The position numbers were made by a program, and so were the translations under genes. From Nonomuraea cypriaca (GTDB lineage Bacteria > Actinomycetota > Actinomycetes > Streptosporangiales > Streptosporangiaceae), in assembly GCF_015645445.1 (NCBI RefSeq), contig NZ_JADOGI010000002.1, positions 114,034-178,033 on the forward strand: 64,000 nucleotides of DNA, read 5' to 3'. Below are positions 43,547-50,958 of this stretch, one piece after another. The notes below the pieces were generated by a model. That model searched no databases and was not told where the DNA came from. It saw only the letters and a list, made by a program, of their open reading frames with translations. The first letter of the stretch is position 1; each line of letters begins with the position of its first letter.

Positions 43547-44278
43547 ATGACGGGATCTCGAGTGACTCGCTCGATCGTGGCGATCACTGCCCATTCTGGT
43601 GATTTCGTGTGGCGGGCGGGCGGCGCGCTGGCTCTGTCGGCCGCGCGCGGCGACTCCGTACGGGTGATCTGTCTCAGCTTCGGCGAGCGAGGCGAGTCGC
43701 AGGGCCTGTGGAAGCGGCCGCACATGGAGATGGACACCGTGAAGCGCATCCGCCGCGAGGAAGCCGAGGAGGCCGCCGCCGCCCTCGGTGTCGACGTCGA
43801 CTTCTACGACCTGGGCGACTACCCGCTGGTCGTGTCCGAGGACGCCCGTGAACGGGTCGTCGCGGCGCTGCGCGATGCGCAGCCTGACGTGCTGTTGACA
43901 CACGTCGCCAACGACCCCTACAACCGCGACCACAACACCGCCCATGAGACCGCGCTGGCCACTCGCATGGTCGCCCAGGCGATGGGGCATGACCGGGCCA
44001 CCACGCCGATCGGGGCGACGCAGGTGCTGATGTTCGAGCCGCACCAGCCTGAGGTGTGCGGCTTCGTGCCCAACCTGTTGCTGGACATCACGCCGGTGTT
44101 CGACAGAAAACGCAAGGCCATGGAGGTCATGTCCGCCCAGCATCACCTGATCGAGTACTACACCGAACTCGGTCAACGGCGAGGCGTACAGGCCCGCCGT
44201 AACGGGGCATCCGGCGACGTCCTCCAGGCGGAGGCGTACCAACGCGTTTTCCCCCTGGTTGGAGCCGAGTTGATATGA
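43547..44278 (+). CDS. PIG-L superfamily hydratase, GalB-like (4-oxalomesaconate hydratase)
   Basis: ATG 43547 gives 243 residues; in-frame starts at 43499, 43508, 43520 and GTG 43562 are also possible. The N-terminus VAITAHSGDFVWRAGGALAL is the GalB variant of the PIG-L zinc motif (AHxxDxVWRAGG rather than AHPDDE). VICLSFGERGES and LLTHVANDPYNRDHN, with a further His ligand, follow. GalB converts 4-oxalomesaconate to CHA in gallate and protocatechuate 4,5-cleavage. The next gene, overlapping by ATGA, is the pathway's aldolase, which strongly supports this over a sugar deacetylase. Confidence 0.8.
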   Translation: MTGSRVTRSIVAITAHSGDFVWRAGGALALSAARGDSVRVICLSFGERGESQGLWKRPHMEMDTVKRIRREEAEEAAAALGVDVDFYDLGDYPLVVSEDARERVVAALRDAQPDVLLTHVANDPYNRDHNTAHETALATRMVAQAMGHDRATTPIGATQVLMFEPHQPEVCGFVPNLLLDITPVFDRKRKAMEVMSAQHHLIEYYTELGQRRGVQARRNGASGDVLQAEAYQRVFPLVGAELI

Positions 44279-44748
44279 GCGGCTTCACCGACGGGCACGT
44301 CATCGTGCGGACCCGGGTGCGCCCGGACGCCGGGGCCGTGAAAGTCCTCGCCGAGGCCGGTGTGGCCACCGTCCACGAGGCCATGGGTCGCCGCGGGCTG
44401 CTCTCGCCCGTGCTGCGCCCGATCTACTCCGGGGCTCGCATCGCCGGTCGCGCGGTCACCGTGCTCAGCCATCCCGGGGACAACCTGATGATCCACGCTG
44501 CGATCGAACAGTGCGGCGCCGGTGTCCTCGTCGTGGCGCGCGAGGACGCGACCGCGGTGGCCGGCGAAGCCACCGCGAGCATGGCCGGCGAAGCCGAGAA
44601 ACGCGAGCAGTTCCGCGACGGCGTCCTGGGGCTGGACCTGTACGGCATGCGCGCCACCTTGGACCAACTCGGAGTCCGCTACGTCGACGCCCCCGACGAG
44701 GGACCGGACGACGCCGGCCGCGGCGAAGGCGACTCCGCCGAGCGATGA
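44275..44748 (+). pseudogene. Internally deleted CHA/HMG aldolase (LigK/GalC, RraA-like)
   Basis: The frame is open for 157 residues, but the family has about 230. The N-terminal part is normal (AGVATVHEAMGRRGLLSP through NLMIHAAIEQCG). It then jumps directly to AGVLVVAREDATAVAGEA and the normal C-terminus LGLDLYGMRATLDQLGVRYVD. The missing roughly 70 residues hold the GELLA and GxRD region that binds the metal and substrate. The join falls where QPGDVLVVA and VVVVPREDA would align, suggesting an in-frame recombination between similar sequences. The protein is unlikely to be an active aldolase. Confidence 0.72.
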
Positions 44749-44764
44749 CGGCCGGCGCGGCGGG

Positions 44765-44797
44765 CCCATGTCACGTGTCCTAGGCGGCCTAGGACCG
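44765..44797 (+). promoter_or_regulatory. Regulatory inverted repeat, copy C (before the LigM-like gene)
   Basis: ATGTCACGTGTC, 10 bases, TAGGAC: the same arrangement as copies A and B but without the downstream AGTGCSGTCA element. Here the core is a perfect palindrome, GTCCTAGGCGGCCTAGGAC, at 44777-44795. It ends about 27 bp before the GTG start, closer than in the other copies. Confidence 0.6.
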
Positions 44798-44822
44798 GCA
44801 CCTCAGACAAAGGAAACATGCT

Positions 44823-46220
44823 GTGACCTACAAGAGCCTTCAAGACGTTCTCAACGGCGTTCAGACCAATTTGGCGGATCACTTTCGCAATCTCCCCGCC
44901 GGGCCGAACGCTTATCCCGGAGTGCCGGCCGAATACACGAACTGGCGCGACGAGCAGCGGAGCTGGCAGAACACGTGCGTTCTCTTCAACCAGTCCTACC
45001 ACATGGCGGAGTTGCTGGTCGAAGGACCCGGAGCCCTTGAACTGCTGTCGTATCTGGGTGTGAACAGCTTCGCCAATTTCCGGGTCGACACCGCCAAGCA
45101 GTTCGTGCCCTGCACGTACGACGGCTATGTCATCGGCGACGTCATACTTTTCCACCTGGCCGAGAACACCTTCAACCTGGTCGGGCGCATACCTGCACTC
45201 AACTGGGTGCGCTTCCACGCCGAAACCGGTGGCTACGACGTCACGACGACACTTGACGAGCGCTCCGCGGCCCGTCCGGATCCGTTCAACCGCAGGTCGT
45301 ACCGCTACCAGATCCAAGGGCCGAACGCGGCCAAGGTGATCGAAAAGGTGACCGGCGGGCCCGCCCCCCAACTGAAGTTCTTCCATATGACGACGATCAC
45401 CATCGCGGGCAGGCCGGTCCGCGCGCTGCGCCACGGCATGGCCGGGCAACCCGGATACGAGTTGTTCGGGCCCTGGGGCGAGGGCGAGGAAGTGCATCAG
45501 GCGCTGGTCGACGCCGGCGAAGAGTTCGGTATGCGGCTGGTCGGCGGCCGAGCCTATTCCTCGAACACCTTGGAGTCGGGCTGGATCCCCTCACCCCTGC
45601 CGGCGGTCTACACGGGGGAGTCGCTCAAAAGTTATCGCCAGTGGTTGCCGGCCAACGGTTATGAGGCCGCCGCGTCCATCGGTGGCAGCTTCGCATCGGA
45701 CAACATCGAAGACTATTACCTGACGCCGTGGGATCTCGGTTACGGGTCCTTCGTGAAGTTCGACCACGACTTCATCGGCCGCGAAGCACTGGAGGCCAAG
45801 GCCGGCGGCCCGCACCGGAAGAAGGTCACGCTCGCGCTGGACAAGGCCGACTTCCTCAAGGCCATCGGTTCTCAACTCGAACGCGGACTCAGCACGAAAT
45901 GGTTTGAATTCCCGTCCGCGGTCTACTCGATGCACCCCTACGACCTGGTGAAGGCGCACGGTGAACCGGCGGGAATCTCCACGTGGATCGGCTACAGCTC
46001 GAACGAGCGCAAGATGCTGACGCTGGCGATGCTCGACGCCGAGAACGCGGAGCCGGGCCTCCAGGTCTCACTTGTGTGGGGAGAACCCGACGGTGGCACG
46101 AACAAGCTCACCGTCGAGAGCCATGCGCAGACCGAGATCGGTGCCACGGTGAGCCCGGTTCCTTACACCGAAGTCGCCCGCAAGGTCTACGCGGACGGCG
46201 GCTGGCGCGCGACGGCCTGA
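44823..46220 (+). CDS. LigM/DesA-like tetrahydrofolate-dependent aryl O-demethylase (GcvT fold)
   Basis: GTG 44823 has AAAGGAAA upstream and gives 465 residues, close to the length of LigM/DesA. The GcvT-like fold is seen in LVEGPGALELLSYLGVNSFA, YRYQIQGPNAAKVIEKVTGG, RHGMAGQPGYELFGPWGEG and the C-terminal VSPVPYTEVARKVYADGGW. The opening NVFNQSYHMAELLVEG-type segment (CVLFNQSYHMAELL) is characteristic of the O-demethylase branch rather than glycine cleavage. It would move the methyl of vanillate, 3-O-methylgallate or syringate to THF. Neighbouring MetF and LigAB-like genes agree. Confidence 0.85.
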   Translation: MTYKSLQDVLNGVQTNLADHFRNLPAGPNAYPGVPAEYTNWRDEQRSWQNTCVLFNQSYHMAELLVEGPGALELLSYLGVNSFANFRVDTAKQFVPCTYDGYVIGDVILFHLAENTFNLVGRIPALNWVRFHAETGGYDVTTTLDERSAARPDPFNRRSYRYQIQGPNAAKVIEKVTGGPAPQLKFFHMTTITIAGRPVRALRHGMAGQPGYELFGPWGEGEEVHQALVDAGEEFGMRLVGGRAYSSNTLESGWIPSPLPAVYTGESLKSYRQWLPANGYEAAASIGGSFASDNIEDYYLTPWDLGYGSFVKFDHDFIGREALEAKAGGPHRKKVTLALDKADFLKAIGSQLERGLSTKWFEFPSAVYSMHPYDLVKAHGEPAGISTWIGYSSNERKMLTLAMLDAENAEPGLQVSLVWGEPDGGTNKLTVESHAQTEIGATVSPVPYTEVARKVYADGGWRATA

Positions 46221-46284
46221 CCTGACCGCACGGTGGTGCGTCGCCTGCGAGGTTCGAAGCACCGCGAAGACGAGGGAGAAGCCC

Positions 46285-46641
46285 ATGGGCGGGCCATTCA
46301 CGGAACCAGATCGCATACCCGACACCCCCCTCCTCGATCGGGAGCGCCAACTTGGCGGCTACCGGATCAACAAGATGGCCATGGGACTGGTCGACCCGGC
46401 CAACCGGGAGGCATTCAAGGCCGACGAGCGCGCCTACCTGGACCGTTTCGGCCTGAATGACGAGGAGAAGACCGCGGTGCTGACCCGTGACTGGCGAGAG
46501 ATGGTGCGCCTCGGAGGGAATCTCTTCTTCATCCTGAAGATCTCCGCGGTCGATCCGATTCGCATCACCGAGATCGGTGCTCACCAAGCCGGCATGGACC
46601 ACGAGACATTCCTGCGGGACAGGCTCGGGAAAAAGGTGTAG
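46285..46641 (+). CDS. Protocatechuate/gallate 4,5-dioxygenase small subunit (LigA-like)
   Basis: The 118-residue all-helical protein has GYRINKMAMGLVDPANREAF, then DERAYLDRFGLNDEEKTAV and GGNLFFILKISAVD, the LigA family pattern. ATG 46285 follows GGGAGAAG. It is immediately followed by the LigB-like gene (three-base gap), the standard alpha/beta order of type II extradiol dioxygenases. LigA caps the active site of LigB. Confidence 0.85.
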   Translation: MGGPFTEPDRIPDTPLLDRERQLGGYRINKMAMGLVDPANREAFKADERAYLDRFGLNDEEKTAVLTRDWREMVRLGGNLFFILKISAVDPIRITEIGAHQAGMDHETFLRDRLGKKV

Positions 46642-46644
46642 GAC

Positions 46645-47487
46645 ATGGCAAGACTTGTGGGAGGACTGGGAACCTCGCACGTCCCCTCGATCGGTGCGGC
46701 ACTCGAGAAGGGACTGCGCGACACGCCCGAATGGAAGCCGTTCTTCGACGGCTACCTGCCCGCCCGGCAATGGATCCGCGAACACCAGCCCGACGTCGCG
46801 GTCGTGGTCTTCAACGACCACTTCAACGCCATGTTCCTTGATCGTGTCCCTACCTTCGCGGTCGGCTGCGCCGCCGAATACCTGCCTGTCGACGAGGGCT
46901 GGGGGCCGCGGGCCATCCCCCCGTTCGAGGGAGCGAGCCACTTCGCATGGCACCTGACCGACACCTTGGTGGAAAACCATTTCGACCCGGAGATCATCCA
47001 GGAAATCAAGGTGGACCACGGCCTGCAGGTGCCCATGGAACTCTTCTGGGGCAAGCCGTCCGATGCGTGGCCGGTGAAGGTCGTACCCATCTTCGTCAAC
47101 GTGCTCCAGTATCCGATCCCGCTGCCCGACCGTCTTTACGCCCTCGGCAAGGTGCTCGGCCAGGCGATCGAGAGCTACGACAGCGACGAGAAATTCGTCG
47201 TTCTCGGAACCGGTGGCCTGTCCCACCAACTCCAGGGAGCTCGCGCCGGATTCGTGAATCCGCCGGCCGACCGGCAGTTCCTCAAAGACATCGCGGAAGA
47301 TCCCGACGAACTCGCCGGTTGGAGCCGGCAGCGGTACATCGAGACCTTCGGTGGTGAGGGAGCAGAACTGATCATGTGGCTGGTCATGCGCGGTGCGCTC
47401 AACCGCGATGTCCTGGTCAAGCACCAGCACTACTTCGTTCCCGCCTCGATGACCGGAGCCGGGATGATCGTCCTTGAGAACGCCTGA
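46645..47487 (+). CDS. Protocatechuate/gallate 4,5-dioxygenase catalytic subunit (LigB-like)
   Basis: The 280-residue type II extradiol dioxygenase has the N-terminal ligand region GGLGTSHVPSIGAAL with the first Fe(II) His, VVVFNDHFNAMFLD with the second, and Glu in the C-terminal part (IETFGGEGAELIMWLVM). The catalytic His lies in KVDHGLQVPMELFWG, and GTGGLSHQLQG closes the site. It would open protocatechuate or gallate at the 4,5 bond. No CHMS dehydrogenase (LigC) or PDC hydrolase (LigI) is present, so gallate, whose product needs neither, fits the gene set best. Confidence 0.87.
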   Translation: MARLVGGLGTSHVPSIGAALEKGLRDTPEWKPFFDGYLPARQWIREHQPDVAVVVFNDHFNAMFLDRVPTFAVGCAAEYLPVDEGWGPRAIPPFEGASHFAWHLTDTLVENHFDPEIIQEIKVDHGLQVPMELFWGKPSDAWPVKVVPIFVNVLQYPIPLPDRLYALGKVLGQAIESYDSDEKFVVLGTGGLSHQLQGARAGFVNPPADRQFLKDIAEDPDELAGWSRQRYIETFGGEGAELIMWLVMRGALNRDVLVKHQHYFVPASMTGAGMIVLENA

Positions 47488-47501
47488 CCTTCGAGCACAA
47501 G

Positions 47502-48221
47502 ATGGTGCAATCAGTGAGCACGTTCGTACTACTCCACGGAGCATGGCACGGCGGCTGGGTGTGGCAGCGGGTGGCCCCGCTGTTGCGCGCGGCGGGCCAC
47601 GACGTCCACACCCCGACGCTGACGGGGGTCAGCGACCGCGCCCACCTGCTGAGTCCGCAGGTCGGGCTCAGCACGCACATCCAGGATGTCGTGGCGCTCG
47701 TCGAGGCCCACGATGCCCGGGACGTGGCGCTCGTCGGGCACAGCTACGCCGGGCAGGTCGTCACAGGCGTAGCGGACCGGATCGGGGAGCGCCTGGCGAA
47801 GCGGATCCATCTCGACGCCTTCGTCGGCAACGACGGGGAGGCCGCGATCGACCTACTGCCCACCACCGTCGCCGGGCACTACCGCGAGTCAGTGTCAGGT
47901 CCGGGGTTCGGCTGGCTCATCCCCGTGCGCTCACTGAACGTCCTCGGGGTCACCGAGGAGGCCGACCTCGACTGGCTCACCCCACGGCTCACCCCGCACC
48001 CGTGGCTCACCTACACCGAGCCGCTGCGGCTGACCGGCAAGGGCGACCAGGTGCCGGCGGCGTTCATCGAGTGCACCGACTGGATGCGGGTCTTCACCCC
48101 ACAGGCCGAACGGGCGGCCACCCGCGGCTGGCCGGTATATGAGATCGCGACCGGCCACGAGGCGATGGTCACCGCCCCCGGCGAACTCGCGTCACTGCTG
48201 CTGCAGGTCGCCGCGGCCTGA
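47502..48221 (+). CDS. Alpha/beta-hydrolase (methyl ester esterase-like)
   Basis: The protein has 239 residues from ATG 47502 (GTG 47514 is an alternative). The oxyanion segment is LLHGAWHGGWVW, the nucleophile ALVGHSYAGQVVTG and the catalytic His ATGHEAMVTAP. It resembles small esterases of the EstC/salicylate methyl-esterase group. Fourteen bases after the LigB-like gene, it may release aromatic acids from methyl esters (for example methyl gallate). The role is inferred from position. Confidence 0.75.
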   Translation: MVQSVSTFVLLHGAWHGGWVWQRVAPLLRAAGHDVHTPTLTGVSDRAHLLSPQVGLSTHIQDVVALVEAHDARDVALVGHSYAGQVVTGVADRIGERLAKRIHLDAFVGNDGEAAIDLLPTTVAGHYRESVSGPGFGWLIPVRSLNVLGVTEEADLDWLTPRLTPHPWLTYTEPLRLTGKGDQVPAAFIECTDWMRVFTPQAERAATRGWPVYEIATGHEAMVTAPGELASLLLQVAAA

Positions 48222-48433
48222 CCCGCAGCCCTCCGGGGCGTGACGGCGGTTCGACTGGTACCAGTGTGGTCAGCCCGGCACCATCTACCGTTTCCGTCGT
48301 GCGCAGCTACCTGTGCGTGTACGCCCGAGGCGGCGGGGTCGGTGACAACGCCGTATCGATCCGCAAGCTCTGAGTCCGACGCGGTCATGGCCGGGCGTGA
48401 TGGCCTTCGCACCCGACCGGTAAATTCTCTGAA

Positions 48434-49507
48434 CTAGCCGTTGATCTTCTTCCTGGACGCTTTGAGCGATGATGCCTCCAGCTTCGCGAACTCGGCCATC
48501 TCTGTCGAGGGATCGATCACCGGCTGGATGACGATCTCGTTGACCCCGGCTCGTTCCAGGTCAGCGATGCGGGCGAGGAGGTTGTCCCGCGTTCCGACCA
48601 GCGCCAGTATGTCGATCAGCGACGGCAGGCTCAGGTCCCGTTCTGCCGGCGAAATGCGCCCCAGGTAGTTGGGGTAGAGCGCAATGTGCCGGTCCGGTGC
48701 GGCGATCGTGGTGCCCCGCCGGTCGAGGAGGGACTGCACCGCGTCGCGTTCTTCAGCGCCGAGCCCTTCGGCGAAAGCAGGTGTATCGGCGGCGAAGGTC
48801 AGGAATGACATGACGATGTGGCCCGTTGCGTCCCGAGCCGCGTCGCCGTAGGGGTCCTCACCCTCGTCGAGCACGTGTAGCGAGGTCATGACGTAGGAGT
48901 CGGCGTCGCCGGGCGCGCCCCCGGCCTGTTGGCGGGCGTGATCGCGCGCGTGCCAGGCGGCGGGGTCCAGGATGCCGAAGGAGATGATGCCGGTGTGGCG
49001 GCGGCCGGCGACGGCGGCGGCCTTCAAGCCGGTTGCGGCCACCAGGAATTCGATGGGGTCGGCGGTGTTCACATGCTGCCCGGCATGCAGGAAGCGGACG
49101 TCGCGGACCCGGTCTCCCTCGCGGTACTCGGCGACGCGTCCGGCGCATAGATCCTGCAGCGCGGCGGTGAAGGTCTCGAGTTCGGCCATCGTGGTCGGCG
49201 GCATTCCCAGGGTGCGCCGGGCGGTGTTCCCGGTGCCGATGCCGCAGATGATCCTGCCTGGCGCCAGCGCGTTGAGGCTGGCGAACGCGCTTGCCGCAGC
49301 CGGTGCCGACCGCAGCGCCGGTGACGTCACGCCGATACCGAGCTTGATGCGGCTGGTGACCTTCGCGCATAAACTCAGCGCCACGAAGGGATCACCGTGG
49401 AGCATCGGCGTGTCATAGACCCAGAAGCTGCTGAAGCCCAGTTCCTCGGCCTGCACGGCGAGTTCTTCCACCCCGGGCTGTGCCGTGACCACGATGCCTT
49501 TGCGCAT
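48434..49507 (-). CDS. LLM-class flavin (probably F420)-dependent oxidoreductase
   Basis: The 357-residue luciferase-like monooxygenase fold shows EELGFSSFWVYDTP at the N-terminus, RIKLGIGVTSPALRSAPA, ALAPGRIICGIGTGNTARR and FLVAATGLKAAAVAGR, all typical of F420-binding LLM members of actinobacteria. Substrate unknown. It stands alone, convergent with the esterase gene. The 48222-48433 gap has no gene or strong hairpin that I can support. Confidence 0.85.
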   Translation of the reverse strand: MRKGIVVTAQPGVEELAVQAEELGFSSFWVYDTPMLHGDPFVALSLCAKVTSRIKLGIGVTSPALRSAPAAASAFASLNALAPGRIICGIGTGNTARRTLGMPPTTMAELETFTAALQDLCAGRVAEYREGDRVRDVRFLHAGQHVNTADPIEFLVAATGLKAAAVAGRRHTGIISFGILDPAAWHARDHARQQAGGAPGDADSYVMTSLHVLDEGEDPYGDAARDATGHIVMSFLTFAADTPAFAEGLGAEERDAVQSLLDRRGTTIAAPDRHIALYPNYLGRISPAERDLSLPSLIDILALVGTRDNLLARIADLERAGVNEIVIQPVIDPSTEMAEFAKLEASSLKASRKKING

Positions 49508-49599
49508 GATGCCTCCGTGAGGTGGTTGACGCCCAAGGCAGGAGATTTCGGTCTCCTGCTCCTCTCGAGGAAAGCCCCTTGACCATACTGCAAGCCCCG

Positions 49600-50206
49600 G
49601 CCCGCTCAGGGTTCCAGGCGTCTCCCACGCCGTCAGATGCCGCTCGGGGTCGGCCTGCCGCCGGCTCGGCGAGCCGGGCTTCCAGATCGGCGATCATCTG
49701 GGTCAGCAGGCTGGTGTTCTCGCGCCGGACCGCCTGCGGGCCGACCTTGTCGATGCCGGCGACCTTGGTGATGCGCTCATCGGCGGCTTGGGCCATCGAT
49801 GCGAACTCCTTGCGGGCGATCGAGCGGGGGCTGCCGGCCTCGAAGGTGGCCGGCGGGCGAACTCCCGCGCGCTGATGCGACCTGGACGGATGTTCGAGCC
49901 GGACGCGTCGCCCTCACCGGGTGCGACCCGTCTGGCGACCAGACGGGCCAGCAGCCACGGGCCTTTGCGCTCCAAGGTGGCGAACCGGGCGATGTCCGCG
50001 CCGAGAGCTTCCTCGCCATCGTCGCCGCGTCCAGCCTCTCCCGGGATGAGGGGTCCATGACCGCGGCCAGCGGGGGGCGCCGTGCCCAGGACGGTCTGAT
50101 AGGTGCATGGTTGACCCGGTCGATCCCTGCCGCCTTCGCGTTGTCGATCAGGGCAGATCCCACGTCTCGGGCGAAAAACTGCTCCAGCGTGCATTTCGCC
50201 ACAGAC
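49600..50206 (-). pseudogene. Frameshifted remnant of an unidentified actinobacterial protein
   Basis: Three overlapping minus-strand frames each hold protein-like pieces in order. These are MAKCTLEQFFARDVG and DNAKAAGIDRVNHAPI (near 50202-50090), ADIARFATLERKGPWLLAR then NIRPGRISAREFA (about 50010-49860), and SIARKEFASMAQAADERI then RRENTSLLTQMIADLEARL (about 49830-49680, likely coiled coil). Together they suggest one gene broken by at least two frameshifts. I do not recognise the function. No other gene is supported in 49508-50310. Confidence 0.5.
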
Positions 50207-50310
50207 TTTCGAGGCGGACATCCAGAGGGTGGTTAGCGAAACGGCGAATGCCCAGAGGCGGACCACGGGCCGGGCTACGCCAATCGGACAAGCGGGCCCG
50301 CCGTCACACC

Positions 50311-50829
50311 ATGAGTAACAACACCGTTCCCTCGATCATCAAGAAGATGGCCACTTTCGGAGCAGGCGCCACACTAGCCATCGGGGTCATGAGTGGCACG
50401 GCCGAAGCAGCCCCGAGCACCACGACGGCCGCCACGCTGGCCGCCGCCATGACGCTCGGCGCGAGCCAACAGACTGAAATCACCGCCATGCGTCCCATTC
50501 GGAGAAACTGCGTGTGGACCGGCACCTGCTCGTTCTACCTCAGTAAGGCACGAACTCCCATCGCCTACCGGCTCTACCTGGGCCATGCCAGCGCCACGGT
50601 CAAAGATCTGGAAGCGCTCTGCGACGCCGCGAAGAACGCCGCGTTCGACGGTTCGAGCCTGTGCAAGCGGGCCGTGGACAGCTTCGGCCCCGCAGCAGGC
50701 CGCAACCTCGCAGCCGCGACCAAGCGCGGGGGATGCTTCGTCATCCGCATTGCCGCCGTAAGGTCTGCGCTTAATGCGATCTCATTCGGCAACGTTCCGC
50801 TGAGCAACCCGTACTGCGACGCCGCCTGA
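50311..50829 (+). CDS. Small secreted protein of unknown function
   Basis: The 172-residue protein starts at ATG 50311, with a hydrophobic signal (ATFGAGATLAIGVM) and a cleavage site near AEAAP. The mature part has five Cys residues (CVWTGTC, LEALC, SLCKRA, GGCFV, NPYCDAA), suggesting disulfides, and an ISFGNVPLSN segment. No family is recognised. It follows a decayed gene and has a CAATCGGACAAGC sequence just upstream. A secreted enzyme-inhibitor or bacteriocin-like role is possible but unsupported. Confidence 0.6.
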   Translation: MSNNTVPSIIKKMATFGAGATLAIGVMSGTAEAAPSTTTAATLAAAMTLGASQQTEITAMRPIRRNCVWTGTCSFYLSKARTPIAYRLYLGHASATVKDLEALCDAAKNAAFDGSSLCKRAVDSFGPAAGRNLAAATKRGGCFVIRIAAVRSALNAISFGNVPLSNPYCDAA

Positions 50830-50958
50830 CCAACCGGCACCAGTAGCCGCTGAACAATGCCTGCCGGCGGAGGCGCCGGGCAGATGGGCGCTCGGCCCGC
50901 GTCGGCGGGCGACGCGGGATCCGGCGTCGGCGCGTGACTCCTTCGCCGCCTGGTCGGC

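Noticed and set aside
44777..44795. Perfect hairpin GTCCTAGGCGGCCTAGGAC read as a terminator or riboswitch
   Set aside because: Sister sites with the same outer bases but imperfect pairing occur before two other pathway genes, which favours DNA binding; no T run follows.
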